A DNA stretch of 64,000 bases from JAIQFF01 sp963788505 (GTDB taxonomy: Bacteria; Acidobacteriota; Terriglobia; Terriglobales; Acidobacteriaceae), in NCBI GenBank assembly GCA_963788505.1, contig CAWBGY010000006.1, positions 1-64,000 on the forward strand, given 5' to 3'. Shown here piece by piece: positions 43,369 to 52,349 of the stretch. How positions within the stretch are numbered: the first letter of the stretch is position 1; each line of letters begins with the position of its first letter. The notes beneath the pieces are model-generated. The model was not told the origin of the DNA. It searched no databases and was given only the letters and a program-made list of their open reading frames with translations. The translations under genes and the position numbers were made by a program.

Positions 43369-43770
43369 TCAGTTCGTTCGAGAGCTTTGCTCGGGGTGCG
43401 AAGGCGCAATAACCAGCGGGTGCCCGCGCAGCGCGCTCAGAATTCCATCTTCCGACGTTTCGATCCGATTGGCACGAATGTCAAGACTGGCCCAGTAGAA
43501 AATGCTGCAATTGCGTTCCGCGGCCAGGGCCAGGATGCGCATGCGCGGAAAACGATCAAGCAGCACATCGCAGATGTGCGGCCGTTCGTCCGAGTCGTCC
43601 AATGCGATGATGAGGAAGTCAGGATGCGATTGCTCAACCGACTGGAGGATCGAGCTTTCATTCTCCAGAACGCCGACAATCTCGATATCGGGCTGATCGG
43701 AAATGGTAGCCATCACCAGTTCCCGCATCAGCCGTGGCCGATTTGCCACCAGGACCTTGATTTTTTCCAC
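43369..43770 (-). CDS. Degenerate receiver-like protein
   Basis: 133 residues. The fold order is that of a receiver: 'KIKVLVANRPRLMRELVMA', 'PDFLIIALDDSDERP' and 'RMRILALAAERN'. But the N-terminal acidic pair is replaced (VANRP), the Thr is Ala (LALAA), and the Lys is absent (DIRANRIE). It is therefore unlikely to be phosphorylated and may act as a fixed-state regulator. It lies between a LuxR-type regulator and the NusG-like gene on the same strand. Confidence 0.7.
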   Translation of the reverse strand: MEKIKVLVANRPRLMRELVMATISDQPDIEIVGVLENESSILQSVEQSHPDFLIIALDDSDERPHICDVLLDRFPRMRILALAAERNCSIFYWASLDIRANRIETSEDGILSALRGHPLVIAPSHPEQSSRTN

Positions 43771-43889
43771 GGAGCAGCTCCCGAATTAGTATCTTCGTGC
43801 GTGGAAAAAAGAACAGGTTCAATTTAGGCATCAATCGGTTGGTGCACAAAGATACCGGGGGATACCCAACCGGGGGGCAACTTTTAGAG

Positions 43890-43921
43890 TGGAGTACCCC
43901 GCGGAAAGGATATGGAGTACC
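43890..43921. promoter_or_regulatory. Two direct repeats TGGAGTACC, candidate operator
   Basis: TGGAGTACC at 43890-43898 and 43913-43921, 23 bases apart (about two helical turns), in the gap upstream of the degenerate receiver gene. Possible binding sites of the adjacent LuxR-type regulator. Confidence 0.35.
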
Positions 43922-43992
43922 AGAAACGTACTATCGAAAAGGCGAGAGAGGCCGGATCCCAGCCAGCCTCTGCACAGAAAATTACAAAGGGT

Positions 43993-44652
43993 TCAGGTCA
44001 GCAAGAAGCCCTGCGTGCGGCACACTTCTACCGCCGCCAGCCGGTCCCTGACGCCTACCTTGCGGAGCACACGATGAATGTGATTTTTTACAGTTTGTTC
44101 CGAGAGGCTCAAGGCCGCCGCGATCTCTTTGTTCGTAAAGCCACGACCGATCATTTCCACCAGTTGCTGTTCCCGGCGTGTGAGTCCAAACTGCTGCTTG
44201 ATGAAAAAGCTAGGAAAGCTTGTTCGTTGCTGAGCTACATAGTCGAAGAGTTTCTGACATAACTCTGGCGGGCAGACCGCGCAGTTGTTCGCAACGGATC
44301 GCACTGCGGCGGCAACATCGGCAGCCGTCGCATCCTTGAGCAAGTAGCCGGCAATACCCTCGCGGACGCCTCGGAGAAAGATGTCACCATCAAGCTCCAT
44401 CCCGATCATCAGGATCTTCAGTTCGGGAAAGGACTCTCTTATCGTCCGAACGAAAGTAAGGCTGGTGGGTCCATCAATGGGATCGACCAGCAAGACGCGG
44501 GCACAGACCGCGGCCAGCACATCCACAACGGCGGGCGAGTGCGTTGACGCCCCCACCACAGTGATGTCATTTTTCTTGTTTAAAATCCGCGCGAGAGCCT
44601 CTCGAAGAAGACGGTTCTCCGCAAGCAGGAAAACGGGAATGCTTACTGCCAT
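43993..44652 (-). CDS. LuxR/NarL-family response regulator
   Basis: 219 residues from an ATG at 44652 (a GTG lies two codons earlier; AGGTG upstream). The receiver half has the acceptor Asp in 'RVLLVDPIDG', 'ILMIGM' and the Lys in 'GYLLKDA'. The HTH is complete: 'LTRREQQLVEMIGRGFTNKE' then 'LSLSEQTVKNHIHRVLRKVG'. Its place at the head of the polysaccharide locus suggests it switches that locus on. The matching kinase is not in the window. Confidence 0.9.
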   Translation of the reverse strand: MAVSIPVFLLAENRLLREALARILNKKNDITVVGASTHSPAVVDVLAAVCARVLLVDPIDGPTSLTFVRTIRESFPELKILMIGMELDGDIFLRGVREGIAGYLLKDATAADVAAAVRSVANNCAVCPPELCQKLFDYVAQQRTSFPSFFIKQQFGLTRREQQLVEMIGRGFTNKEIAAALSLSEQTVKNHIHRVLRKVGVRDRLAAVEVCRTQGFLLT

Positions 44653-45092
44653 ACTCACCTACGCCAACCTTCACATTGAGGGAAGGAGGTCCGCCGGTCG
44701 GGCTGAACGAGTGGTTTCACAATAGGTTACCGATTGTTGCGCAAACTTTCCTGATTAACTTTTCCACAGGCGAGGATAGGAGTCTTTTAAGTCCCGTCCT
44801 GAGATGCTCTATGCCTAATTTGGGATTGCCTGGGTAAACATGACGATCCGAATATCCTCACAAAAAGCGCTGCGAGAACCGGGCTTTCCCCTGCCACCGC
44901 CGAGCTAACCGCTTTCCTTTCAGCGCGGAGCGATTTGGAGGGTTCCAGAGAGAACCGCCCTACCTGAGCCTTCTTTCCGGGGTGTTTCACTCCTTCTCCG
45001 AATTGCGAGCCACCGAGAGTTCATGCATCCGGACCCCTTGCAAGGGCTCAGAAGTCTGGAATTGCTTCCATTATTGGAGCTCAGACCGCGTC
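44653..45092. other. Intergenic region, divergent, no supported gene
   Basis: About 440 bases between the LuxR regulator (minus) and the receiver remnant (plus). AT content is higher than around it (for example 44720-44780), so promoters may lie here, but I see no convincing pair of boxes. Confidence 0.4.
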
Positions 45093-45191
45093 ATGGCGAA
45101 ACCAATTTCATTGAGCGTGGATGACGACTCCGATGTTCTGCGGTCGATCGAGCGCGATTTGCGTTCGAAATATGGCTCCGAATACCGAGGC
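45093..45191 (+). pseudogene. N-terminal fragment of a receiver-domain protein
   Basis: 'MAKPISLSVDDDSDVLRSIE' then 'RDLRSKYGSEYR' is the start of the receiver found in fused receiver/thioredoxin-reductase-like proteins. After about 33 residues the similarity ends and the frame continues as unrelated sequence to 45416. The rest of the gene is lost. Confidence 0.6.
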
Positions 45192-45440
45192 AGCCAGGTG
45201 CCACCCGTGCGCCTCGGTCTAGTTGAAGATACATTTTCTCGCGGATATTCGAGCGCACACGCTTCCGCCATTTATTTTCAAGGGGCCAGGGGCACTATTG
45301 CGGTCGCAAATTTTATCTGCCGCTCTCGAGAACCGGTGCAATTGATGAAATCGCGAGGAAAACCTGCGGCGTTTTCCTTAAGGACGAGAGCCGAAGCAAA
45401 AAGCCGGATTTGTTGACCCAGCTTCGGTCCGCAACCTAAG

Positions 45441-48275
45441 ATGGCAACAATTATGAAGGGTCCCGGCGCACTCATTGGCGAGACCATCTCGCACTACCGA
45501 GTCGTGGAGAAGATCGGTGGCGGCGGCATGGGAGTGGTTTACAAGGCCGAGGACACGAAGTTGCGCCGTTTCGTTGCGCTAAAGTTCCTTCCTGACGGTT
45601 TCGCGCCAGACTCACAAGCCCTGAGGCGCTTCGAACGCGAGGCACAGGCTGCTTCTGCCCTAAACCATCCCAATATTTGCACCATCTACGAAATCGGCGA
45701 TCAGGACGGGCAGCCTTTTATTGCGATGGAGTTTCTCGAGGGCCACACGTTGAAACACGTGATTTCCGGCAAGCCGCTTCCGCTTGAGCAAGTGCTGGAA
45801 CTGGGGAGTGAAATCGCGGACGCACTTGCCGCGGCGCATGCCAAAGGAATTATTCATCGGGATATCAAGCCTGCCAACCTGTTCGTGACTGAACGAGGAC
45901 ACGCCAAGGTCCTTGATTTCGGTTTGGCAAAGGTCGTCTCTTCCGGTCCGGCCATCGGTCTGTCGAAAATCGCGACGGTCACAGAGGGCGAACTCTTGAC
46001 GAGCCCGGGCGCAACGATTGGCACGATGGCTTATATGTCGCCGGAACAGGCACGGGGCGAAGAACTGGATGCATGCACGGACTTGTTCTCGTTTGGCGCA
46101 GTTCTGTATGAGATGGCAACTGGACGATTGACGTTCCCGGGGAACACCGCCGCCATCGTGTTCGACGGAATTCTCAATCGGACGCCAACGCCAGTGGCGC
46201 TCGTAAATCCTGGCGTGCCACCGGAATTGGAGAGCATCATCGCCAAGGCGCTGCAGAAAGACCCCAAGCTGCGCTACCAAAACGCCGCGGACATTCACAC
46301 CGACCTGAAACAGTTGAGACAGAAGTCGGAATCAGCAAAGCTAGTCACAGCCCTGAAAACCCAACCTGCGAGCGGCAAGGGAAAGCTTTGGAGAGTGCTG
46401 GTTCCCGCCGTTGTGGTCGCGTGCGTATTGGGGTGGGCAGGGTACGTGCTCTGGCATCCCAAGCCGAAGCTCACTGACAAGGACTCGATTGTTCTGGCAG
46501 ATTTTGCGAACCGGACCGGTGACATTGTGTTTGACGACGGTTTGAAGCAGGGCCTGGAAGTGCAACTGCGACAATCACCTTTCCTGAACCTTGTCTCCGA
46601 GGAGCAGGTTCGGCAGACGATGCAAATGATGCAGCAACCGCCCGATACAAAATTGACCGCGAGCGTTGCGCGAGAAGTTTGCCAGAGGAGGAACGGGGCG
46701 GCGGTTCTGCAGGGCTCCATCGCCGAGATTGGGACACGGTACGATTTGGTCTTAAAGGCCGTGAGTTGTTCGACGGGGGAATCGTTGGGGAGCGCGGAAG
46801 CCCAAGCGAGCGACAAAAATCAAGTCCTGGACGCGATCGGGAGAGCATCTTCACAGATCCGCGAGAAGCTCGGAGAATCACTCACCACCGTTCAGCGGTT
46901 CGACACACCGCTCGCTCAAGCGACGACATCGTCATTGGAAGCCCTCAAGGCGTACAGTCTCGGCCTATCCAAGTTCGGTAAAGGTGACCCATCGGGTGCA
47001 ATGCCGCTGTTTCAGCAGGCGATTGAGTTGGACCCCGAATTTGCCATGGCCTACCTTGATCTTGGTGAGTCCTATGGGCTCCTGGGGCAATATGCCCACA
47101 ATCGAGAGCAGGTTCGTAAGGCTTTTGCGCTGCGCGGCCATGCCAGCGAGCGGGAAAGGTTCAATCTCGTGGCCGTTTACCATCAAGCCGTCAGCCTCGA
47201 TTTAGACCGGACGATTGAGAACAGTGAACTCTGGGAGCAAAGCTATCCGCGCGACTTCACGCCACACCGGGTTCTTGGATTTGAATACGGAGTGCTGGGG
47301 AAGCATCAACGGTCCGCGGAAGAATTCCGCAAGGCGCAACAATTGGATCCCAGTCAAGCACTCCCGTACGCAGGCTTGATGGTTGACGACATGGCGATGG
47401 ATCGCTTCACGGAAGCGAGGGAGGTGTTCGAGGAAGCCAAATCGCACAACGTGCAGGCGGGCGAAGCGGAACGCAAACTCTACAGTCTGGCTTTTCTGGA
47501 GGGTGACAAGGAAACGATGGAGAAGCTTGTAGCTGCGATGTCGAGCGAGCCGGGTTTCGAAATGGCAGCGCTCGCCGAGCAATCGCACACCGCAGCATAC
47601 TTCGGACGCCTCAAGGCAGCACGGGAGTTAGCCGGGCAGATGACGGAGAAGGCGCTGCGTGAGAAAGATTCGGCCAGTGCGGCCGACGTGGAGTCCGACG
47701 CGGCATTCCGCGAAGCCCTGTTTGGCAACCTGGCAGAAGCGCGCATTCATGTGGCCGAGGCGGTCAAACTTGGAGGAGAGCCGCCGACGGCGCTGGTACT
47801 CGCAAGCGACGCAGCCCAGGCGGGGAAAATGGTAGACAGTTTGGAGCGCCAGAGTCCACCGAACGGGTACGTTTACAAAGTGAGGGTTCCGCAGCTTCGA
47901 GGCGCCATTGCGCTGAAGCGAGGCAATCCCGCACGAGCCCTGGAGCTTCTCGCGCCTACAGCCATTTACGATGGCGGCTGGTTTGATTTGTATATGTTCG
48001 CCTATGTGCGAGGCGAAGCGTATCTCTTGGCACGCCGGGGCCGAGAGGCAGCTGCGGAATTCCAGAAGATCATCGACCACCGTGGAATCGTCGTCAATCA
48101 ACCTTATGGTGCGGTGGCGCGTCTCGAACTTGGGCGTGCCTACACGCTGCAGGGCGATACCGCCAAGGCCCGCGGCGCCTATCAAAACTTCTTTGCGCTC
48201 TGGAAGGACGCCGATCCCGACATTCCCATCCTCAAGCAGGCCAAAATCGAGTATGACAAACTGCAATCGCCATGA
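45441..48275 (+). CDS. Ser/Thr protein kinase with C-terminal TPR region
   Basis: 944 residues. The kinase spans about 17-280: 'IGGGGMGVVYKAED' P-loop, 'VALKFL' Lys, 'HRDIKPANLF' catalytic loop, 'DFGLAK', and 'GTMAYMSPEQARG'. One membrane helix lies near 315-335 (LVPAVVVACVLGWAGYVLW). The outer part begins with a FlgO-like 'DSIVLADFANRTGDIVFDDG' segment and then carries several TPR repeats to the end. This is a classic acidobacterial transmembrane kinase; the signal and targets are unknown. It is transcribed alone. Confidence 0.92.
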   Translation: MATIMKGPGALIGETISHYRVVEKIGGGGMGVVYKAEDTKLRRFVALKFLPDGFAPDSQALRRFEREAQAASALNHPNICTIYEIGDQDGQPFIAMEFLEGHTLKHVISGKPLPLEQVLELGSEIADALAAAHAKGIIHRDIKPANLFVTERGHAKVLDFGLAKVVSSGPAIGLSKIATVTEGELLTSPGATIGTMAYMSPEQARGEELDACTDLFSFGAVLYEMATGRLTFPGNTAAIVFDGILNRTPTPVALVNPGVPPELESIIAKALQKDPKLRYQNAADIHTDLKQLRQKSESAKLVTALKTQPASGKGKLWRVLVPAVVVACVLGWAGYVLWHPKPKLTDKDSIVLADFANRTGDIVFDDGLKQGLEVQLRQSPFLNLVSEEQVRQTMQMMQQPPDTKLTASVAREVCQRRNGAAVLQGSIAEIGTRYDLVLKAVSCSTGESLGSAEAQASDKNQVLDAIGRASSQIREKLGESLTTVQRFDTPLAQATTSSLEALKAYSLGLSKFGKGDPSGAMPLFQQAIELDPEFAMAYLDLGESYGLLGQYAHNREQVRKAFALRGHASERERFNLVAVYHQAVSLDLDRTIENSELWEQSYPRDFTPHRVLGFEYGVLGKHQRSAEEFRKAQQLDPSQALPYAGLMVDDMAMDRFTEAREVFEEAKSHNVQAGEAERKLYSLAFLEGDKETMEKLVAAMSSEPGFEMAALAEQSHTAAYFGRLKAARELAGQMTEKALREKDSASAADVESDAAFREALFGNLAEARIHVAEAVKLGGEPPTALVLASDAAQAGKMVDSLERQSPPNGYVYKVRVPQLRGAIALKRGNPARALELLAPTAIYDGGWFDLYMFAYVRGEAYLLARRGREAAAEFQKIIDHRGIVVNQPYGAVARLELGRAYTLQGDTAKARGAYQNFFALWKDADPDIPILKQAKIEYDKLQSP

Positions 48276-48335
48276 CGCCCCGGACGCCGGCGCGGCGCCG
48301 AGAACCGCCTATCTCGGAAAGAGTTTCGATAGGGC

Positions 48336-51300
48336 CTAGAAGGAAAGCTTCAACGCCAGTTGGATGGTTCGGGGGTCATAGGCAGAGGTGACGGCGCCGA
48401 AGTTGCCCGCGCCGTAGTTCGCGCTGATGCCGCCGTTCAGGGTGTCGCCAACCCATTGCGGATGGTTCCAAAGGTTGAAGAATTCCGCGCGGAATTGGAG
48501 ACGGAGGCCGTGCTCTTCGTTGAAGAGGAAGTTTTTGAATAGAGAGATATTCCAGTTGTCGCGGCCAGGGCCGCGGACACCGTTATGCGGTTCGCTACCC
48601 CAGGCGCCTGGGGCTGGCATGGAAAAGACGGACGTATCAAACCACTCTTGGATGGTATGGGGGTTCATCATTGTGCCGCTCACGTTGGGACGGTTGGCTG
48701 TATTCGGAACGATACTCGCGACGTTTTGACCGCTTAATCCGATATTCAGCGGAGCACCAGAGATGGCCGTGACGATGCCCGAAATCTCCCACCCACCCAA
48801 AGTGGTTTTCAGAAGACCGTGCGGGCTGTCTTTGAGGAAAGGAATGCGATAGACGAAGTTGGTGAAGAAGTTGTTCCTGATGTCGAACGCAGACGGCCCG
48901 TAGTCGTATCTCCAGCCGGCGTAGGGGTTGGAAACATCGTAGAGATCTCCGTCGCTCTGTGTTATCCCGTCGAATGAATCGTTCGTGTGGGAGTAGGTGT
49001 ATCCAACCTGGTACGTCAAGTCGCTCTTGAGCGTGGCGCCGCGCAGAGAGACTTGAACCGAGTTGTAGTCGCCGTTGGCCTCGTTTTGTGCGATTAGAAC
49101 GCTGTTGTATCCGACGTAAGGGACGCTCGCATTGTAAGTTTGCGCGGCGGCACTATCGGTTACAAACCCCGGCAGGAGGCTCTGCGGCGGTAAGTTGGTC
49201 TCCGTGTAGTAGTTCTGATGGCGGTTCTGGGTGCCGACATAAGACACCGCCAGTACCGATTTGCCACCGATGGCTTGTTGGATGCCCAGGCTGAATTGGC
49301 TGCTTCGGGGCGCGGCGTACTCATTCTGGTTCATGCCTACGAGACTGGTCACGGGAATCGATTGCGGAATCGCTGCACCGGTCTGGATGCTCAGGGTGGG
49401 GTTGGAGAGAGACACAGTGGGAAAGCTCACTCCAGCTGAGAATGGAGAGTTTCCAGCCATGTTGTACACATCGTTCCCCTGGATGCGCTCGTACATGATC
49501 CCGTACCCACCGCGGACCACCGTGTTGCCGGAACCTGTCAGGCTATACGCAAAGCCAAGCCGTGGACCAATATTCAGCCAAGCGCCCTTCACGCAACCGG
49601 CGGGCAGCCCTTGCCTGCCGCAGATGCCGACACCGTTCAGATAAAAGGGAGTCCCCGCCAAAATCGGGTTCGGGCTTGCCCCAAGTCCCGGGCTGGTGGG
49701 AAGGATGGTCTGGTAACTCGAGCTGAGCTGAGCTGCCTTCGTAGGGTTATACAAGTTCGGATAGAAGTCGGATATTTGCTTGTTCGCTTCAAACGTATGC
49801 GGGATGCCATCCCAGCGCAGTCCCAGGTTCAATGTAAGCCGGTTGTTCACGCGGTAGTTATCCTGGAAATACAGGGCGGTGGAAACGCTGTTCCAATGGC
49901 CGGTGCCCTGGACCGCAGACTCACTGTAGCCAATGGCGTAGCCGAGGAGATAATCGGCAAAGTCGTTCCCGGCATAGAAACCATTGAAGATGAATTGGCC
50001 CTGAGTCGATTGAAACCAATCCTGCGTCTTCTTGTAGAGCATCCAGCTGCCGCCCATCTTCAACTGATGCCTTCCCCTGGTCCAGGAAACATCATCCCGA
50101 AGCTGGTAGTCCTTGGCTGAGTTGCTCCAAGGTGTGATACCGGAGCTGTATCGGGATCCCGTACTCCCGCGCAGAAGGATGGACGGGATACGGCTCTGGT
50201 TGTTCGGCCCGTCAAAGTAGCGGTTGAAGGTGAACGCTGAAGGTGCACTGACCAAACCCACAGGCAGAATCGCCACACTATTTCCGTTGTAGTTGAACGA
50301 CACTTCGTTTATTAATGCCGGACTGTAGATGTAGGTTCCGTGGATTACCGCGGCATAAGAGGGATTGCCGAAGTTACTTCCAATGGAGGGAACATTGTCT
50401 GGACCAAATATGGCTGTTCCATAGGTCTGCGAGGCCTGTTCGGCAACGAAATGACCAAAGATCGTGAGCTTGTGGTTGACATTTTGGTCGATTCGGACAA
50501 TTTCCTCCCGGACGTTCGTGGGCAACTTGTTTCCGCCGATGAAGCTGTCGCCGTTGTTGGGGGCGGGGAAGATACCTCCATATTTGCCGCCGGCAGTCAG
50601 CAGCGCCTGAGCGTTCGCGCTTAAGAGGTTGGTCGGAATCTGGTTGTTGTTGAATGGCACTTCCAAGGTCGGATCTGGAGCGCCGTTCGCACATCCACTG
50701 AGTGCCTGTCCGGCGGCGGCAAACTGAGCCTGGATGGCTGAGGAGACCTGACAGACCGCTGGAGCGTGGAGCTGGGCGAGGCTGTATCCGGAAGTGGAAA
50801 AATCACCCAAATAATAAGCCGTCGGTGGAACAGTCTGATTGAGAGTCTGCCCCTGGGTGAGCCTGCGCCACTCCATATTGTAAAAGAAGAACGTCTTGGC
50901 TTTGGCCGGGTTGTACAACTTTCCAAGCGTTAAGGGTCCGCCCACATTGAAGCCGTAAAGGTTGTATCTGAGTTCGGCAACAGGAGCGGGAGCAAAGTTA
51001 AAATAATTCCTGGCGTCCAAGGCGTCGTTGCGAAAGAACTCCCACAGCGAGAAGTGAAACGTTTTGGTTCCGGACTTCAACACGGAGCTGATCGTGCCGC
51101 CGGAGGACAGTCCGTATTCGGCGCTGTAATTCGAAGTGAGAGTCTGCGTTTCCGCAATGGCATCGATCGAAGGCGCGATGATCGAGTTGCCGCCTCCCCC
51201 GCGATCGTAGGTCTCCCCGCCGTCGAGCAGGTACAGGTTGTGCCCCGGACGGTTTCCGTTGAAGCTCACGTTGGAGTTTGCACCTACCGACGTGGGTGCC

Positions 51301-51857
51301 TGAAACGACGGCATCAGGTTCGCGGCGCCCGGCGACAGGGTTATATAGGTGTAGATACTCCGGCCGTTGGTGGAAAGTTCGGAGATCTGCGTTCCGTCGA
51401 CCAGAGAACTCTGTTCACCGCTGTCGGCTTGTACGGCGACGGGGTTCGATTCCACGACAGAAACCTCAGCTACCCTCCCCAACTTCATCTGGAAATCGAC
51501 GCGGACGCGATCGTTTACGTTCAACACCACTCCCTTGGACTCCTCGACTTTGAATCCTAACGCCGCCTTGGCCGTCAAGTCGTACTTGCCGATCGGCAAG
51601 CCGGGGACAACATACTGGCCGACATCGTTTGTCAGCAGAGAGCGCGTGGCTCCTGTATCCACGTTGGTAACCAGGATGGCGACGTTCGGAACAACCGCAC
51701 CGCTCGGGTCGGTAACTGTCCCCACAATCGTGGCCTCTTGTGCCGACGCCAGAATGGGTAAACAGAGAAGTAGCAGAGGAAGGAAGGCTGTCCAGCCCGA
51801 TAGGCGGTGCTTAACCGTGTAGACGGTGCGTACGAACAAGGAGGATAAAGGACACAT
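48336..51857 (-). CDS. TonB-dependent receptor, Oar-like, with carboxypeptidase-regulatory domain
   Basis: 1173 residues. The signal peptide (FLPLLLLCLPILASAQ) is followed by a CarboxypepD_reg/Ig-like domain 'GTVTDPSGAVVPNVAILVTN' (residues 45-125). Then come a plug, 'ISELSTNGRSIYTYITLSPG', and a long beta-barrel ending in the aromatic 'ALKLSF'. RBS GGAGG precedes the ATG. Members take up large or bound substrates such as glycans. Closeness to uronate and pectin genes suggests, but does not prove, plant-polymer uptake. Confidence 0.9.
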   Translation of the reverse strand: MCPLSSLFVRTVYTVKHRLSGWTAFLPLLLLCLPILASAQEATIVGTVTDPSGAVVPNVAILVTNVDTGATRSLLTNDVGQYVVPGLPIGKYDLTAKAALGFKVEESKGVVLNVNDRVRVDFQMKLGRVAEVSVVESNPVAVQADSGEQSSLVDGTQISELSTNGRSIYTYITLSPGAANLMPSFQAPTSVGANSNVSFNGNRPGHNLYLLDGGETYDRGGGGNSIIAPSIDAIAETQTLTSNYSAEYGLSSGGTISSVLKSGTKTFHFSLWEFFRNDALDARNYFNFAPAPVAELRYNLYGFNVGGPLTLGKLYNPAKAKTFFFYNMEWRRLTQGQTLNQTVPPTAYYLGDFSTSGYSLAQLHAPAVCQVSSAIQAQFAAAGQALSGCANGAPDPTLEVPFNNNQIPTNLLSANAQALLTAGGKYGGIFPAPNNGDSFIGGNKLPTNVREEIVRIDQNVNHKLTIFGHFVAEQASQTYGTAIFGPDNVPSIGSNFGNPSYAAVIHGTYIYSPALINEVSFNYNGNSVAILPVGLVSAPSAFTFNRYFDGPNNQSRIPSILLRGSTGSRYSSGITPWSNSAKDYQLRDDVSWTRGRHQLKMGGSWMLYKKTQDWFQSTQGQFIFNGFYAGNDFADYLLGYAIGYSESAVQGTGHWNSVSTALYFQDNYRVNNRLTLNLGLRWDGIPHTFEANKQISDFYPNLYNPTKAAQLSSSYQTILPTSPGLGASPNPILAGTPFYLNGVGICGRQGLPAGCVKGAWLNIGPRLGFAYSLTGSGNTVVRGGYGIMYERIQGNDVYNMAGNSPFSAGVSFPTVSLSNPTLSIQTGAAIPQSIPVTSLVGMNQNEYAAPRSSQFSLGIQQAIGGKSVLAVSYVGTQNRHQNYYTETNLPPQSLLPGFVTDSAAAQTYNASVPYVGYNSVLIAQNEANGDYNSVQVSLRGATLKSDLTYQVGYTYSHTNDSFDGITQSDGDLYDVSNPYAGWRYDYGPSAFDIRNNFFTNFVYRIPFLKDSPHGLLKTTLGGWEISGIVTAISGAPLNIGLSGQNVASIVPNTANRPNVSGTMMNPHTIQEWFDTSVFSMPAPGAWGSEPHNGVRGPGRDNWNISLFKNFLFNEEHGLRLQFRAEFFNLWNHPQWVGDTLNGGISANYGAGNFGAVTSAYDPRTIQLALKLSF

Positions 51858-52122
51858 TTTCGTGCCTCCACGCCAGACATTTTCCGGATACCGTTAGCAC
51901 CTCGCGAAAACTCATGATGTTAAAAAGACTTGGATCGCCGCGGCCACCGATCCACCAAAAAATAGACCTAGATTCGACCGGTCCTGCAATGCCTGCAATG
52001 AGTAACTCGAACCCTTCGACAATATATAACGAAATCAGGATGATACGCGCCTGGCACTCGACTTACGAGTTCAATGATCGCGGCCCTCATCGAGAGCCCG
52101 CGCCCGCGGGCTTCTTCCCTGC

Positions 52123-52251
52123 ATCGAAGAAGTCGGATGGGAAATCTTTCACCTCATTCTCGATGTGGCCAGCGGGTGCAAGCAGACCTGGGCGGAGCAC
52201 TGGGGGCTGCACAATCCGCTGGCGCTGTTCAATCCCGGACCCATCACGTAA
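52123..52251 (+). pseudogene. 3' remnant of an altronate/galactarate dehydratase (UxaA/GarD-like)
   Basis: The plus-strand frame 'IEEVGWEIFHLILDVASG' followed by 'TWAEHWGLHNPLALFNPGPI' and T-stop matches the very C-terminus of UxaA-type dehydratases ('G.E.F..IL.VASG..T..E..G'). Only about 42 codons remain and there is no start. UxaA removes water from altronate in uronate catabolism, the pathway of the neighbouring uronate isomerase, so the locus seems once to have been more complete. Confidence 0.55.
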
Positions 52252-52292
52252 AGCCTGCCGCTGCGAGTGCGACTGAAGCCGAAGTCAAAAGC

Positions 52293-52349
52293 GGCGGGCG
52301 AGGGCGCCCGCCCCACATCCGCCCGCCCTACATCCACCCGCCCTACATC
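52293..52349 (+). repeat. GC-rich hairpin repeat, family G, copy B, with a 15-base tandem
   Basis: Hairpin GGCGGGC/GCCCGCC (52293-52312), then three 15-base units of the form CGCCCGCCCYACATC (52305-52349). The last unit overlaps the stop codon of the GH28 gene. Confidence 0.75.

Noticed and set aside
52305..52349. 15-base tandem considered as a CRISPR fragment
   Set aside because: No spacers. It belongs to the GC hairpin repeat family.
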